This document shows, piece by piece, positions 9,433 through 20,402 of a stretch of 64,000 nt of DNA. Every line of letters begins with the position of its first letter. The first letter of the stretch is position 1. The notes below the pieces were generated by a model that was not told where the DNA came from, ran no database searches, and worked only from the letters and a program-made list of their open reading frames with translations. The stretch is from Qipengyuania citrea (GTDB taxonomy: Bacteria; Pseudomonadota; Alphaproteobacteria; Sphingomonadales; Sphingomonadaceae): positions 992,001-1,056,000 of the forward strand of contig NZ_JALJZT010000002.1 in assembly GCF_024171405.1 (NCBI RefSeq), in the 5' to 3' direction. The translations under genes and the position numbers were made by a program.

Positions 9433-10853
9433 GCAGTGCTCGCTTTCGCAATGCCATTGGCGAGGCCCGCTGCCCATTGGGTGATATCGCCCGCGCCGAG
9501 GCATACGACCAGATCGCCCGGTTGCAGATCGGCGGCCAGCTTTTCGGCCAGGTCTTCCTCATCTGCGACCGTCTGCGCGGCGCGGTGGCCGCGCGCCTTG
9601 AGCCCGGCGACCAGCGCCTCGGCATCGACCCCCTCGATGGGATCCTCGCCCGCGGCATAGACCGGCGTCACATAGACCTCGTCCGCCTCGTTGAAGCAGC
9701 TCTGGAAGTCTTCCATCAGATCGCGCAGCCGGGTGTAGCGATGCGGCTGGACAACCGCGACGACGCGGCCCTTGCCCGCGCTTTCGCGCGCGGCGGACAG
9801 CACCGCCCTGATTTCGACCGGGTGGTGACCGTAATCGTCGATGATCGTCGCCACACCGTCGCCGCTGGGCACTTCGCCCACTCGCGTAAAGCGCCGCCGG
9901 ACCCCGCCGAACGCGGAAAAGCCGTTGCAGATAACATCGTCGGGGCAGCCCATCTCGATCGCCACCGCAATCGCCGCCAGCGCGTTCTGGACATTGTGGC
10001 GTCCCGGCATCGGCAGGCGCACGCCCTCGATCCGGCGATCCTCCTGTCCGCGGCGACGCACGATGACGTCGAACACATTGCCGCCTGCATCGGGGCGAAT
10101 GTTCACGCCGCAGATGTCCGCCTGCAGGTTGAAGCCATAGGTCACGACATTGCGATCGCGCACCTTGCCGATCACCGCCTGCACTTCGGGGTGGTCGATG
10201 CACAGGATCGCCGCGCCGTAGAAGGGCACGTTGTGGATGAACTCGACGAAGGCGTCCTTCACCCCGTCGAAATCGCCGTAATGGTCGAGATGCTCGGGAT
10301 CGATATTGGTGACCACCGCAATGGTCCCGTCGAGCCGCAGGAAGCTGCCGTCGCTCTCGTCGGCCTCGACCACCATCCATTCGCTGTCGCCCAGCCGTGC
10401 GTTCGAACCATATTGTTCGATGATCCCGCCATTGATCACGGTGGGGTCGATATTGCCCGCATCGAGCAGAGCGGCGATCATGCTGGTGGTCGTCGTCTTG
10501 CCATGCGTACCGGCCACGGCAACGGTGGATTTCAGCCGCATCAGTTCGGCCAGCATTTCCGCCCGGCGGACCACGGGGATGCGGTTTTCCAGCGCGTAGG
10601 CGACTTCGGGATTGGTCCGCTTCACCGCGGTCGAGGTAACGACGACCGCCGCGCTTTCGACATTTTCGGGAGCGTGGCCGATCGCAACTTCGATCCCGCG
10701 CTGGCGCAGGCGTTCGACGGTCGCGCTGTCCTTCACGTCGGAACCCTGGACCGCATATCCGAGATTGTTCATCACTTCGGCAATACCGGACATGCCGATG
10801 CCGCCGATGCCAACGAAATGTACGGTGCCGATATCGGTAGGGACGCCCCTCAT
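9429..10853 (-). CDS. murC: UDP-N-acetylmuramate--L-alanine ligase
   Basis: The first Mur ligase, adding L-Ala to UDP-MurNAc with ATP. The 474-aa product starts at [23 protein letters not shown], with the UDP-binding Rossmann motif at once. It carries the ATP loop [12 protein letters not shown] near residue 116, a conserved [11 protein letters not shown] stretch and the ligase C-terminal [14 protein letters not shown]. It overlaps murG upstream and murB downstream by ATGA. Confidence 0.97.
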   Translation of the reverse strand: MRGVPTDIGTVHFVGIGGIGMSGIAEVMNNLGYAVQGSDVKDSATVERLRQRGIEVAIGHAPENVESAAVVVTSTAVKRTNPEVAYALENRIPVVRRAEMLAELMRLKSTVAVAGTHGKTTTTSMIAALLDAGNIDPTVINGGIIEQYGSNARLGDSEWMVVEADESDGSFLRLDGTIAVVTNIDPEHLDHYGDFDGVKDAFVEFIHNVPFYGAAILCIDHPEVQAVIGKVRDRNVVTYGFNLQADICGVNIRPDAGGNVFDVIVRRRGQEDRRIEGVRLPMPGRHNVQNALAAIAVAIEMGCPDDVICNGFSAFGGVRRRFTRVGEVPSGDGVATIIDDYGHHPVEIRAVLSAARESAGKGRVVAVVQPHRYTRLRDLMEDFQSCFNEADEVYVTPVYAAGEDPIEGVDAEALVAGLKARGHRAAQTVADEEDLAEKLAADLQPGDLVVCLGAGDITQWAAGLANGIAKASTA

Positions 10854-12046
10854 TCCGCAGCCTCCCGCACCGCGCCCTGGCCGGCGGGCACACCCTGCGA
10901 CGACCCGCGCGCATTGTTGCCGCCGACGCGGATGACATCCATCAGCTCCGCCCCGCCGAAGCTCTCGACGAGATCGGCCAGGTCCTCGACCGCCTTGGGC
11001 CGTCCGCAATTCCACGCGGCATGTGCAGCCTTGGCGAGACCCTGCGGATTTTCCGCCAGCACCTTGATCTGCTTGGCCAGTTCCTTGCCGGTGAAACGCT
11101 CCTGCCGGATCATCCGCGCGCCGCCCGATTTCGCCAGTTCACGCGCATTGGCGGCCTGGTGGTCATCGGTCGCAATCGGCAACGGGATCAGGATTGCCGG
11201 GCGACCGACCGCAGTCAGCTCGGCAATGGTGGATGCGCCCGCGCGCCCGATGAACAGGTGCGCATCGGCAAGGCGGGCGGCCATGTCTTCGAAATAGGTC
11301 GCCAATTCGGCGGGAATGCCATGCGTGCGATAGCGTTCGCGGACCGCGTCGAGATCCTCGGGGCGACACTGCTGCGTCACCTGCAACTGCTGGCGCAGCG
11401 CGGGCGGGAGCATGGAAAGGCCGTCGGGCACCACTTCGGACAGCACCCGCGCGCCCTGGCTGCCGCCGGTGACGAGCACCCGCAGCAGACCGTCTTCGGT
11501 AAAGGGAGGGAACGGTTCGTCGCGCAGGCTGAGCACGCCCGCGCGCACCGGATTGCCGACAAGGTGGACCTTCCCGGCGTGTCTCGCGTCGAGCCGCTCG
11601 ACTTCGGGATAGGCGGTGGCGATGGCGTCCACCCGTCCGGCGAACAGGCGATTGACCCGGCCGAGCACGGCGTTCTGCTCGTGTACGACGGTGGGCACGC
11701 CGGCGCTGGTGGCAGCGAGGATCGCGGGCAGCGAAGGGTAGCCGCCAAAGCCGACCACCGCGCTGGGCTGGAAGCTGTCGAACAGCCGCAGCGCCATGCG
11801 CCGCCCTTCCCATACCGCCTTGAGGCCCTTGAACCAGCTGAGCGGGTTCTTGCCGAACCGGCCCGCAGGGATGACATGCGCGGGCAGGAAATCGGGCTTG
11901 CCGGGGATTTCGGCACCGCGCTTGTCGGTGATCAGCGCGACATGATGACCGCGCCTGTGGAGCTCGGCCGCGAGCGCGAAGGCGGGCAGCAAATGCCCGC
12001 CGGTGCCCCCGGCAGCGAGGACGAAATGGCGGCTGGCGCCGGTCAT
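10850..12046 (-). CDS. murG: Lipid II synthase MurG
   Basis: A membrane-associated glycosyltransferase that adds GlcNAc to lipid I. The 398-aa product starts [21 protein letters not shown], with the glycine-rich [10 protein letters not shown] motif binding the acceptor diphosphate. Further family motifs are [40 protein letters not shown] and the donor-binding [11 protein letters not shown]. The C-terminal 35 residues after ADLVESFGG extend a little beyond the usual end. It has ATGA overlaps with ftsW and murC. Confidence 0.97.
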   Translation of the reverse strand: MTGASRHFVLAAGGTGGHLLPAFALAAELHRRGHHVALITDKRGAEIPGKPDFLPAHVIPAGRFGKNPLSWFKGLKAVWEGRRMALRLFDSFQPSAVVGFGGYPSLPAILAATSAGVPTVVHEQNAVLGRVNRLFAGRVDAIATAYPEVERLDARHAGKVHLVGNPVRAGVLSLRDEPFPPFTEDGLLRVLVTGGSQGARVLSEVVPDGLSMLPPALRQQLQVTQQCRPEDLDAVRERYRTHGIPAELATYFEDMAARLADAHLFIGRAGASTIAELTAVGRPAILIPLPIATDDHQAANARELAKSGGARMIRQERFTGKELAKQIKVLAENPQGLAKAAHAAWNCGRPKAVEDLADLVESFGGAELMDVIRVGGNNARGSSQGVPAGQGAVREAAE

Positions 12047-13308
12047 GGGTGAATCTCCCGGCGTGCGGAACCCGTAGTGTCTTTCATCGGGGCCGTCTGC
12101 CCGAAGCCGAGCCTGTCGCCAAGTCCAATGGTCCGGCTTTTCAGGAACGGGTTGCGGCGGGTGATCGCCAGCATCAGCCCGACATTGAGGCAGATGGCGA
12201 TGGTCGAAGAGCCGCCATAGCTGACCAGCGGCAGCGTCATCCCCTTGGACGGGAACAGCTGCAGATTGACGAGGATGTTGATGAACGCCTGCCCGCCGAG
12301 CAGGGCGATCAGCCCCGCACCGGCCAGCAATGCGAACAGGTCCTCCTCGTCGATCAGACGCATCAGCACACGCACCACGATGGCGAGATAGAGCAGCACG
12401 ATCAGGCCGCAGACGATCAGGCCGAATTCCTCGCCGATGACGCTGAAGATATAATCGGTATGCGCCTCGGGCAGGCTCATCTTGCGAATGCCGAGGCCAT
12501 AGCCTGCGCCCGTCCACCCTCCGGCGAGCAGCGTGCGGCTGGCGAGGTCGACCTGGTCGAACGCGGTCCCGCCGCCGAGGAAGGCGTCGATCCGGTGGCG
12601 CGCATTGTCATAGAGGAAATAGGTCGCGGTCAGGCCGATGATGCAGCCGCCGACCACGCCGCCCAGCCGCTTCACATCGACCCCCGAGAGCACCACCATG
12701 ACGAACCACACGCCGCCGAACAGGATCGTGCTGCCCAGATTGGGCTGCATCATCATCAGCACCGCAATGAGCGCGAGATAGGCGGTCGCGATGCCCAGAA
12801 CCGGCAGGTTGGGATCCCGCATGCGCCACGAGAGGATCCACGCCATGGCGATGGCGAAACCGGGCTTGAGGAATTCCGACGGCTGGAACTGCATGCCGAG
12901 ATTGATCCAGCGCCGCGCGCCGTTGATCTCCACCCCGATCAGCGGGACGAGGAACAACAGTCCCGTCATCACCGCCGCGAGCACGATGGCAAGCCGCCGC
13001 GCATTCTCGCGCGTGAGCATCGATATGCCGAGCAGCGTCCCGATGGCGAGCACCTGCCAGGCGAGGTGGCGGTAGAAGAAATACAGCGGGTCGAGCGTCT
13101 CGCTCGCGGTCGACAGGCGATCCGCGCTGGCGGGCGAGGCGGCGGCGACCGCGATGGTGCCGAAGCTCATCAGCAGCAGCACGAGCAGCAGCAGCACGCG
13201 GTCGATCTCGCGCCACCAGATCTTGATTTCGGACCAGCGCGACAGCTTGCCCTTGGGCATGTGCGCAGGCTGGCGCTTGCCGGGGACATAGGGCTGCATC
13301 GTGTTCAT
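12043..13308 (-). CDS. ftsW: SEDS peptidoglycan glycosyltransferase FtsW
   Basis: A multi-pass SEDS glycosyltransferase that polymerises lipid II at the septum with the FtsI transpeptidase. The 421-aa product has about ten hydrophobic segments from residue 35 and the family motifs INGARRWI, FQPSEFLKP, MMQPNLGS and VSYGGSS. Its cytoplasmic N-terminus contains several lysine and arginine residues. The start [10 protein letters not shown] overlaps the murD stop (ATGA); a second ATG three codons in is possible. Confidence 0.97.
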   Translation of the reverse strand: MNTMQPYVPGKRQPAHMPKGKLSRWSEIKIWWREIDRVLLLLVLLLMSFGTIAVAAASPASADRLSTASETLDPLYFFYRHLAWQVLAIGTLLGISMLTRENARRLAIVLAAVMTGLLFLVPLIGVEINGARRWINLGMQFQPSEFLKPGFAIAMAWILSWRMRDPNLPVLGIATAYLALIAVLMMMQPNLGSTILFGGVWFVMVVLSGVDVKRLGGVVGGCIIGLTATYFLYDNARHRIDAFLGGGTAFDQVDLASRTLLAGGWTGAGYGLGIRKMSLPEAHTDYIFSVIGEEFGLIVCGLIVLLYLAIVVRVLMRLIDEEDLFALLAGAGLIALLGGQAFINILVNLQLFPSKGMTLPLVSYGGSSTIAICLNVGLMLAITRRNPFLKSRTIGLGDRLGFGQTAPMKDTTGSARREIHP

Positions 13309-14612
13309 GCCAGCCGCTCCACCAGCGCGCGAAAATGATCGCCGCGCTTCTCGAAGTCGGCATATTGGTCGAAGCTGGCACAGGCGGGCGAGAGGAGGAC
13401 CGTGTCGCCCGGCGCAGCGCTTTTCGCAGCGTTGGCGACCGCACGGTCGAGCGTCTGGCATTGTTCGACCGGCACGCGGCCGTCGAGCAGCGCCGCAAAG
13501 TCCGGCCCGGCCTTGCCGATGGTGTAGGCGGCTTTCACATGGCCCAGCTCGGCCTCGCATTCGCCCAGCCCGGGCTCCTTGGCGAGCCCGCCGACGATCC
13601 AGTGGATATTCTCGAACGCCGCCAGCGCGGGGGCGGAGGCAGCGGTGTTGGTGCCCTTGCTGTCGTTGACATAGGCGACGCCGGAAACTTCGGCGACACG
13701 CTCCATGCGGTGCGCAAGGCCGGGGTAGCTCTTGAGTCCGGAGCGGACCTGCTCGGGCGCAATCCCCAGGATGTCGCAGACTTCGATGGCGGCTGCCGCG
13801 TTCTCGCGATTGTGCGGTCCTTGCAGCGATGGCCAGTCGGCTTGCTCGCCCGGCGCGATGCCCCTGTTCTGGAGTACATCTTCGAGAATGCTCGCAATCG
13901 AGCCTTCGGCGAACTGCCCCAGCACCCGCGCATCGGTGAACCGGGCGATCGAATTCTGGCCCCGCGCCTGCATTCCCAGCAGACGCGATTTGCTGGCGGC
14001 ATATTTGCCGAAATCCCCATCGTACCGGTCGAGATGGTCGGGGGTGATATTCAGCAGCACCGCCACATCGCAATCGAGCGAATAGGTCAGGTCGATCTGG
14101 TAGCTCGACAGTTCGAGCACATAGACCCCAACGCCTTTGTCATTGGGGGCTAGCGGTTCCTGCTCGAGGATCGGCAGCCCGATATTGCCGCCCATGGTGG
14201 TCGGCACGCCCGCCTCTTTGAGGATGTGGTGGACCAGCGCCGTCGTAGTCGATTTGCCATTGGTGCCGGTGATCCCGACGACCTTGTGCGGCGGCAGGTC
14301 GGCCCGCGCTTGCGCGAAAAGTTCGATATCGCCGATGACCGGCACGCCGAAACTGTCGGCATGCGGCTTGATCGGATGCGTGTTGAGCGGCACACCGGGG
14401 CTGACGACTACGCCCGCATAGCCGGTAAGGTCCGCCGCCAGCGGGTCGCCGATGGCGCAGCGCCCGGCATAGGGTTCGCGCGCTTCACCACGGTCGTCCC
14501 ACACCAGCACATCGGCGCCGCTCGCCAGCAGCGCCTCGACCGTCGCCCGGCCGGACCGCGCGAGGCCAAGCACCGCGTATTTTTTGTCCTTCCAGGCAGG
14601 TGAGGTGATCAT
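13305..14612 (-). CDS. murD: UDP-N-acetylmuramoylalanine--D-glutamate ligase
   Basis: The second Mur ligase, adding D-Glu. The 435-aa product starts [21 protein letters not shown]. The ATP loop [16 protein letters not shown] lies near residue 118, followed by [10 protein letters not shown] and [12 protein letters not shown], all typical of MurD. The C-terminal domain has [12 protein letters not shown] and the closing [18 protein letters not shown]. The start overlaps the mraY stop (ATGA). Confidence 0.97.
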   Translation of the reverse strand: MITSPAWKDKKYAVLGLARSGRATVEALLASGADVLVWDDRGEAREPYAGRCAIGDPLAADLTGYAGVVVSPGVPLNTHPIKPHADSFGVPVIGDIELFAQARADLPPHKVVGITGTNGKSTTTALVHHILKEAGVPTTMGGNIGLPILEQEPLAPNDKGVGVYVLELSSYQIDLTYSLDCDVAVLLNITPDHLDRYDGDFGKYAASKSRLLGMQARGQNSIARFTDARVLGQFAEGSIASILEDVLQNRGIAPGEQADWPSLQGPHNRENAAAAIEVCDILGIAPEQVRSGLKSYPGLAHRMERVAEVSGVAYVNDSKGTNTAASAPALAAFENIHWIVGGLAKEPGLGECEAELGHVKAAYTIGKAGPDFAALLDGRVPVEQCQTLDRAVANAAKSAAPGDTVLLSPACASFDQYADFEKRGDHFRALVERLA

Positions 14613-15679
14613 CGTAGCTTGAGCGTCGCGAGCCCCAAGAGTGCCAGCACGATGGCCACGATCCAGAACCGGATCACGACCTTGCTCTCCGACCAGCCAA
14701 GCTGTTCGAAATGGTGGTGGATCGGTGCCATGCGGAAGACCCGCCGTCCGGTGCGCTTGAACCAGACCACCTGGATAATGACGCTCAGCGCCTCGAACAC
14801 GAACAGCCCGCCAACGATGGCGAGGACGATCTCGTGATGCGTCGCCACGGCGATCGCGCCCAGCGCGCCGCCGAGCGCGAGGCTGCCGGTATCGCCCATG
14901 AAGACCGCCGCGGGCGGGGCGTTGAACCACAGGAAGGCGAGACCCGCGCCCATGATCGCCGCGCAGAAGATCGCCAGTTCGCCCGCACCCTCGACATGGG
15001 GAATGCCGAGATAGGTCGAGAAGTCGACGCGGCCGACGAGATAGGCGATCAGCGCGAAGGTCCCCGCGGCGATGATGACCGGCATGGTGGCCAGCCCGTC
15101 GAGCCCGTCGGTGAGGTTCACCGCATTGCCCGCGCCGACGATGACGATCGCGGCGAAGGCGTAGTAGAAGACACCCAGCTCGACCCCGAAGTCATTGACG
15201 AAAGGGACATAGACGAAGGTGTTGATCTGGCTGACGATAATATAGCTGGCGATACCCGCGACCGTGAATTCCATCAGCAGGCGGATGCGCGCCGAAACGC
15301 CCTTGTGGCTGGCCTTGGTGACCTTGTCGTAATCGTCGAGGAAGCCGATCAGGCCGAAGCCCAGCGTCACGGCGAGACAGGCCCAGATGAACGGATTGCG
15401 CAAATCCATCCAGATCAGCACCGACAGCGTCAGGCTGATCAGGATCATCAGCCCGCCCATGGTCGGCGTGCCGCGCTTGGCGAGGTGGGTCTGCGGCCCG
15501 TCCTCGCGGATCGGCTGGCCCTTGCCCTGGCGGATGCGCAGCATGGCGATGAAACGCGGGCCAATGACGAGGCCGATGACCAGCGCGGTCATCAGTGTCG
15601 CTCCGGCACGGAACGTCTGGTAGCGCACGAGGTTGAAAAAGCCTTCGAAATTCAACCATTCGGCGAGGATGTATAGCAA
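14609..15679 (-). CDS. mraY: Phospho-MurNAc-pentapeptide transferase MraY
   Basis: A polytopic enzyme that makes lipid I by moving phospho-MurNAc-pentapeptide onto undecaprenyl phosphate. The product is 356 aa with ten predicted helices. Visible motifs are [10 protein letters not shown], the aspartate pair in [17 protein letters not shown], the phosphate-binding [12 protein letters not shown], and MAPIHHHFE. The start is a TTG giving MLYILAEWL, which matches where the family begins; GAGAGG lies five bases before it. An 18-bp gap separates it from murF, one of the few non-overlapping joins of the cluster. Confidence 0.97.
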   Translation of the reverse strand: MLYILAEWLNFEGFFNLVRYQTFRAGATLMTALVIGLVIGPRFIAMLRIRQGKGQPIREDGPQTHLAKRGTPTMGGLMILISLTLSVLIWMDLRNPFIWACLAVTLGFGLIGFLDDYDKVTKASHKGVSARIRLLMEFTVAGIASYIIVSQINTFVYVPFVNDFGVELGVFYYAFAAIVIVGAGNAVNLTDGLDGLATMPVIIAAGTFALIAYLVGRVDFSTYLGIPHVEGAGELAIFCAAIMGAGLAFLWFNAPPAAVFMGDTGSLALGGALGAIAVATHHEIVLAIVGGLFVFEALSVIIQVVWFKRTGRRVFRMAPIHHHFEQLGWSESKVVIRFWIVAIVLALLGLATLKLR

Positions 15680-15697
15680 ATCGGCCTCTCGTCGCGC

Positions 15698-17164
15698 CTA
15701 GCCGGCGCGGGTGAAATGATCCACGAGCCGGCCAAGACCGACCGAGTTGGAGCCCTTGACCAGCACAGCATCGCCCGCGACGACGCCGAAGTCCTCGAGC
15801 AACCCGATCGCCTCGTCGGCGGTATGGCAATGCGCCCAGGCGATGGGCTTGCCAAGGACGGAGCTTTCCGGTTTCCCCAGTTCGCGCGCCAGGGCGAGCA
15901 TCTCGTCGCCGACCAGCAACGCATAGTCGACATCGGCGGCGAGGATGGGTTCGGACAGCGCGGCATGGAACTGCGGACCGAAATCGCCCAGCTCCTTCAT
16001 CGCGCCCAGAACGGCGATGCGGCGGCCCGAGGGCGTCTGCCCGAGCTGCGCGAGGGTGGCGCGCATGCTGGCGGGATTGGCATTGTAGCTTTCGTCGATC
16101 AGCAGCGCCTTGCCGCCGGGAACGTCGATCCCGTGGCGCGCACCGCGTCCCTTGAGCCCGCCCATTTCGGCCAGCGCGAGACCGGCAGCGGCCATATCGC
16201 CGCCCGCCGCCCGCACCGCTGCCATCACTGCGAGCGAGTTGACCACCCAGTGATCGCCGGGCTCGGCGACGGTGTAGCACAGCCGCCCTTCGGGAAATTC
16301 GCAAGTCACGAGGCTGCCGCCGTTGGCGCTGGGGATTGCATCGAGCAAGCGGACATCGGCGAACCGTGCGCGGCCGAAGCTGACGACATTCGCCCCCGCC
16401 CGCAGCGCGGCCAGCTTGAGCGGTTCGTAATGTTCGCTGTCGGCGGGGATCACCGCGGTCCCGCCCGGTTCGAGACCAGCGAAAATCTCGGCCTTGGCGG
16501 CAGCGATCGCCGCCATGCTGCCGAGGTTCTCGATATGCGCCGGGGCGATGGTCGTGATGACCGCGACATGCGGGCGGACCTGCGTGGTCAATTCGGCGAT
16601 CTCGCCGGCATGGTTCATGCCCATTTCGAACACGCCGAACCGGCTGCGCGCGGGCATCCGCGCCAGGCTGAGCGGCACACCGACATGGTTGTTGTAACTG
16701 CGCGTGGAGCGATGCGCCGCGCCGCGGCTGGCACGTTCGAGACTGGCGAAGATCGCTTCCTTGACCCCCGTCTTGCCGACCGATCCGGTCACCCCGATAA
16801 TGGTTGCCTCGACCCGGCTGCGCGCCGCACGCGCCAGCGCCTGCAGCGCCTTGGTGGTGTCGTCGACGAGGATATGCGGCCAGTCGACGGGCCGGTCGAC
16901 GATCGCCCCCGCTGCGCCATTGGCGAAGGCGGTGCCGAGGAAGCGGTGGCCGTCCATCGCCTCGCCCTTGAGCGCGACGAACAGGTCGCCATTGACCACA
17001 TCGCGGCTGTCCATCTCGACGCCCGCGACCTGGAAATCATGGCTGGCAGTGCCGCCCACGGCCTCGGCAATGCTGCGCGCGTCCCACAGCGTCAGCGGCA
17101 GGCGGTCGCGCGGGTCGGCGGGCCATTCGACATAGGCCGGATGGCGCAGGATTGCCGCGCTCAT
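15698..17164 (-). CDS. murF: UDP-MurNAc-tripeptide--D-Ala-D-Ala ligase
   Basis: The last cytoplasmic Mur ligase, attaching the D-Ala-D-Ala made by Ddl. The 488-aa product has the N-terminal UDP-binding part with VEMDSRDVVNGDLFVAL, the ATP loop GVTGSVGKTGVKE, EMGMNHAGEIAELT, and the C-terminal DESYNANPASMRA and VLGAMKELG motifs. It begins ATGA over the murE stop. Confidence 0.97.
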   Translation of the reverse strand: MSAAILRHPAYVEWPADPRDRLPLTLWDARSIAEAVGGTASHDFQVAGVEMDSRDVVNGDLFVALKGEAMDGHRFLGTAFANGAAGAIVDRPVDWPHILVDDTTKALQALARAARSRVEATIIGVTGSVGKTGVKEAIFASLERASRGAAHRSTRSYNNHVGVPLSLARMPARSRFGVFEMGMNHAGEIAELTTQVRPHVAVITTIAPAHIENLGSMAAIAAAKAEIFAGLEPGGTAVIPADSEHYEPLKLAALRAGANVVSFGRARFADVRLLDAIPSANGGSLVTCEFPEGRLCYTVAEPGDHWVVNSLAVMAAVRAAGGDMAAAGLALAEMGGLKGRGARHGIDVPGGKALLIDESYNANPASMRATLAQLGQTPSGRRIAVLGAMKELGDFGPQFHAALSEPILAADVDYALLVGDEMLALARELGKPESSVLGKPIAWAHCHTADEAIGLLEDFGVVAGDAVLVKGSNSVGLGRLVDHFTRAG

Positions 17165-18633
17165 GCATCACCTCTGGCGATCTGCGCGGCGCATTCGCGC
17201 GCGACCTCTACGTCGTCGAAGGGTAACACCCGCATGTTCTCTCCCGATCCGATGATCTGACCCGTTTCATGTCCCTTGCCGGCGATCAGGACGATGTCCT
17301 GCGCACCCGCTTCGGCAATGGCTGCGAGAATGGCTTCGCGACGCCCGCCTATCTCGCGCGCCTGCGGCGCACCTGCAAGCACCTGGCGGCGGATTTCCGC
17401 AGGATCTTCGCCGCGCGGATTGTCGTCGGTAACCATGACGAGGTCGCTCGCCTTGGCCGCTGCCTCGCCCATCGGCGCGCGCTTGCCATGATCGCGGTCG
17501 CCGCCCGCGCCGAAAACGGTGATGAGCCGCCCGCTGACATGCGGGCGCAGCGCCGCGATGGCGGCTTCAAGCGCGTCGGGTGTATGCGCGTAATCGACAT
17601 AGACGGGCGCGCCCGAGGGCGCGATCACCGCACGTTCCAGCCGCCCGCGGACCGGCTGGAGCCGCGCGACCGCATCCCAGACCAGCCCGGCGTCGCTGCC
17701 GGTGGCAAGCGCCAGCCCGGCGGCGGTCAGCGCGTTGGAGACCTGGTAGGCACCGATCAGCGGCAGGTTGATCGTCCGGCTCTGCCCCGCATGCTCGACC
17801 GTCAGCGACTGGCCCAGCTGGGTCGGTTCGCGGCGGGTAAGGCGAATGGCATCGCCCTGCTCGCCGACGGTCATCACCGCAAGACCGCGCCGTGTCGCAT
17901 GGTCGACCACGCGCGCATTCCAGCCGCAATCGCCCGCGCCCATCCAGATCACTGCCGTCGCGCCATCCGAAACGACTTCGTCGAACAGCCGCATCTTGGC
18001 GGCGAAATAGTCTTCCATGTCGGCATGGTAGTCGAGGTGGTCGCGGCTGAAATTGGTGAAGCCTGCGGCCTCGACGGGCACGCCTTCGTTGCGAAATTGC
18101 GAGAGGCCGTGGCTCGACGCTTCATAGGCGACATGCGTCACGCCTTCGCGGGCCAGCCCGGCGAGGTTCGAGAGGAAGGTGACGATGTCGGGTGTGGTCA
18201 GCCCGGTGGAAACGCTTTCGTCGGGCGTGGTGACGCCCAGCGTGCCGATGCTCGCCGCGCGCTCGCCCGCCATGCGCCAGATCTGGCGCGTCATCTCGAC
18301 GGTGGAGGTTTTCCCATTGGTGCCCGTGACCGCAACGATATGGTCAGGCACGGGGGTGAAGAACCGTGCTGCCAGCGCAGCGAAGGCCCGGCGCGGCGTA
18401 TCGTCGGCGATGTGGATCGCGCCTTCCACCGTCGCTTCGGGCCGCGCGACCACCGCCACCGCACCGCTTTCGATCGCGGCGGGGATGAAATCCTCGCCAT
18501 TGACCTGCGCGCCCTGGAAAGCGCCGAACACGGTGCCCGGTGCAACCTTGCGATTGTCGATGGCGAAGCCGGTCACCATAACGTCGGCATCGCAAGCGAC
18601 CCCTGCCGCGGTGCAGAGCTTGGCGAGCTTCAC
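17161..18633 (-). CDS. murE: UDP-MurNAc-tripeptide synthetase MurE, meso-DAP type
   Basis: Adds the third residue of the stem peptide. The 490-aa product starts at a GTG (VKLAKLCTAAG) that forms GTGA with the ftsI stop. The ATP loop is VTGTNGKTSTVE, followed by YEASSHGLSQFR and FSRDHLDYH. The motif DDNPRGEDP contains the DNPR arginine that selects meso-diaminopimelate over lysine, so this cell has DAP-type peptidoglycan. VIAGKGHETGQ is near the end. Confidence 0.97.
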   Translation of the reverse strand: MKLAKLCTAAGVACDADVMVTGFAIDNRKVAPGTVFGAFQGAQVNGEDFIPAAIESGAVAVVARPEATVEGAIHIADDTPRRAFAALAARFFTPVPDHIVAVTGTNGKTSTVEMTRQIWRMAGERAASIGTLGVTTPDESVSTGLTTPDIVTFLSNLAGLAREGVTHVAYEASSHGLSQFRNEGVPVEAAGFTNFSRDHLDYHADMEDYFAAKMRLFDEVVSDGATAVIWMGAGDCGWNARVVDHATRRGLAVMTVGEQGDAIRLTRREPTQLGQSLTVEHAGQSRTINLPLIGAYQVSNALTAAGLALATGSDAGLVWDAVARLQPVRGRLERAVIAPSGAPVYVDYAHTPDALEAAIAALRPHVSGRLITVFGAGGDRDHGKRAPMGEAAAKASDLVMVTDDNPRGEDPAEIRRQVLAGAPQAREIGGRREAILAAIAEAGAQDIVLIAGKGHETGQIIGSGENMRVLPFDDVEVARECAAQIARGDA

Positions 18634-20402
18634 TTGTTCGCCTCCGGGATCAGCGGCTTGATATCCGAAATGTCTACATCGCGCGTATCGTCGGGGCGCA
18701 CGCCGATCAAAGGCCCGATGCGCGGTACCAGCCGCCCGACGATAGGCGCCGCGTTCCATGCGGCAGTGCGCTGGTAGGAGCTGGCCAGCGTCCCGCGCGG
18801 CTCGTCGAGCATGGCGATCACGACATAGCGCGGGCGGTCCATCGGGAAGGCAGCGGCGAAGGTCGAAACCAGCGCGGTCTTGCGATAACCGGCGCTCCCG
18901 CCGGGCTTTTCGGCCGAGCCGGTCTTGCCGCCGACGCGGTAGCCCGGGGCATCGGCATTCTTGCCGGTGCCATAAACGGCGATCGCGCGCAGTAGCTGGC
19001 GCATCCGGCTCGAGGTCGAGGCCTTGAAGACGCGGCGGCCCTTGGGTGCTTCGCCCGGGCCGAGCTTCTTCAGCGTCGCGGGGCGCCAGATGCCGCCATT
19101 GACCATCGCCGCATAGGCACTGGCAAGATGCAGCGGCGTGACCGCGATACCGTGGCCATAGCCGACAGTCATCGAGCGCAGCCGCGGCCATTTCTCGCCC
19201 GGCCAGATCGGGAAGCCCTTGGCGGGCAGTTCGATATAGGGCCGCTCGTTCATGCCGAGGTCCATCATCGTGCGGCGCATGCGGTCGGGGCCGAGTTCGT
19301 CGACCAGTCGCGCGGTGACCGTGTTGGACGAATGGATCAGCGCCTCGACCGCGTTGAGATCGGCGCCCAGATCGTGGCTGTCCTTGATGCTGAACCGTCC
19401 AACCCTGACCGGGCTGGCGTCCCAGCGCTTGCCCAGATTGCGGACGACGCCGGCATCGATCGCAGCGGCGACCGACAGCGGCTTGAAGGTCGAGCCCAGT
19501 TCATAAACCTGATTGGTCACGCGGTTGAACATCAGCTTTTCGCCGCGCGCATCGATCTTGTTGGGATCGAATTCGGGGAGCGATGCCAGCGCCAGCACTT
19601 CGCCGGTGTCGACATCGAGCACGATGCCCGCGCCGCCCTGCGCCTGGACCAACTTCATCCCGCGGCGCAGTTCGTCCTCGAGCGCGCCCTGCACGCGGGA
19701 ATCGATCGACAGCGCAATCGGCGTACCGCGGGTCGAAGGGTTGGACAGGTGATCGTTGAGCACCTGCTCCATGCCGACCCGGCCATTACCGTCGGCAGCG
19801 ACATAGCCGAGCACATGCGCGGCCATCGAACCCTGCGGATAGTGGCGGTCGTTTTCCATCGGCATTTCAAGCGCGAGCTCGCCGATTTCCTGCACCCGGT
19901 TGGCTTCCTCGGGCAGCACGCGGCGGCGGATATAGCCCTGCTTGCCCGCGGCGAATTGCGCAGCAACTGCCTGTTCGTCGAGATCGGGGAAGATCGCTTT
20001 CAGCTTGCCGATGACCGTCGCGGGATCGCGCACCAGCGGCGCTCCGTCTTCGCCCAATGCTTCCGGGTTGAACCACAGCGCATAGGCGGGAAAGGCGCGC
20101 GCCAGCGGCACGCCATTGCGATCGGTAATCTCGCCGCGCGGCGGCAGGAGGGCTTCCTCGAGCGAGGTGCCGCGCAGGCCATCGTCGGACATGCCGAGAT
20201 AGCCGATCCGCACAAGCGCGAGCAGCGCGACAAAGGCAAAGCTAAGCGCGATCCACAAGACCCGCCAGCGGGCGAGCGTGAGCGATTGCTGGCGAATGGT
20301 GACGAGCTGGACGCGACCCGAAGCGACCGCCATGCTCACCGCCCCCTGCCCGCTCCTGCTGCCCGCGGCGATGGCGGGGCCGAAGCCGGAAAAGGCGTTC
20401 AC
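18630..20402 (-). CDS. ftsI: Septal transpeptidase FtsI (PBP3)
   Basis: A class B penicillin-binding protein that crosslinks septal peptidoglycan with FtsW. The 590-aa product has a cytoplasmic N-terminus, a transmembrane helix at about 48-67, a pedestal domain and a transpeptidase domain. The three catalytic motifs are intact: STFK (serine 304), SSN (358-360) and KTG (493-495). It overlaps ftsL (ATGA) and murE (GTGA). Confidence 0.97.
   Translation of the reverse strand: MNAFSGFGPAIAAGSRSGQGAVSMAVASGRVQLVTIRQQSLTLARWRVLWIALSFAFVALLALVRIGYLGMSDDGLRGTSLEEALLPPRGEITDRNGVPLARAFPAYALWFNPEALGEDGAPLVRDPATVIGKLKAIFPDLDEQAVAAQFAAGKQGYIRRRVLPEEANRVQEIGELALEMPMENDRHYPQGSMAAHVLGYVAADGNGRVGMEQVLNDHLSNPSTRGTPIALSIDSRVQGALEDELRRGMKLVQAQGGAGIVLDVDTGEVLALASLPEFDPNKIDARGEKLMFNRVTNQVYELGSTFKPLSVAAAIDAGVVRNLGKRWDASPVRVGRFSIKDSHDLGADLNAVEALIHSSNTVTARLVDELGPDRMRRTMMDLGMNERPYIELPAKGFPIWPGEKWPRLRSMTVGYGHGIAVTPLHLASAYAAMVNGGIWRPATLKKLGPGEAPKGRRVFKASTSSRMRQLLRAIAVYGTGKNADAPGYRVGGKTGSAEKPGGSAGYRKTALVSTFAAAFPMDRPRYVVIAMLDEPRGTLASSYQRTAAWNAAPIVGRLVPRIGPLIGVRPDDTRDVDISDIKPLIPEANK

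Noticed and set aside
7306-9660. A 784-codon plus-strand open frame opposite ftsQ, ddl and murB
   Set aside because: Antisense by-product of GC-rich codon usage; the minus strand carries three well-conserved enzymes there.
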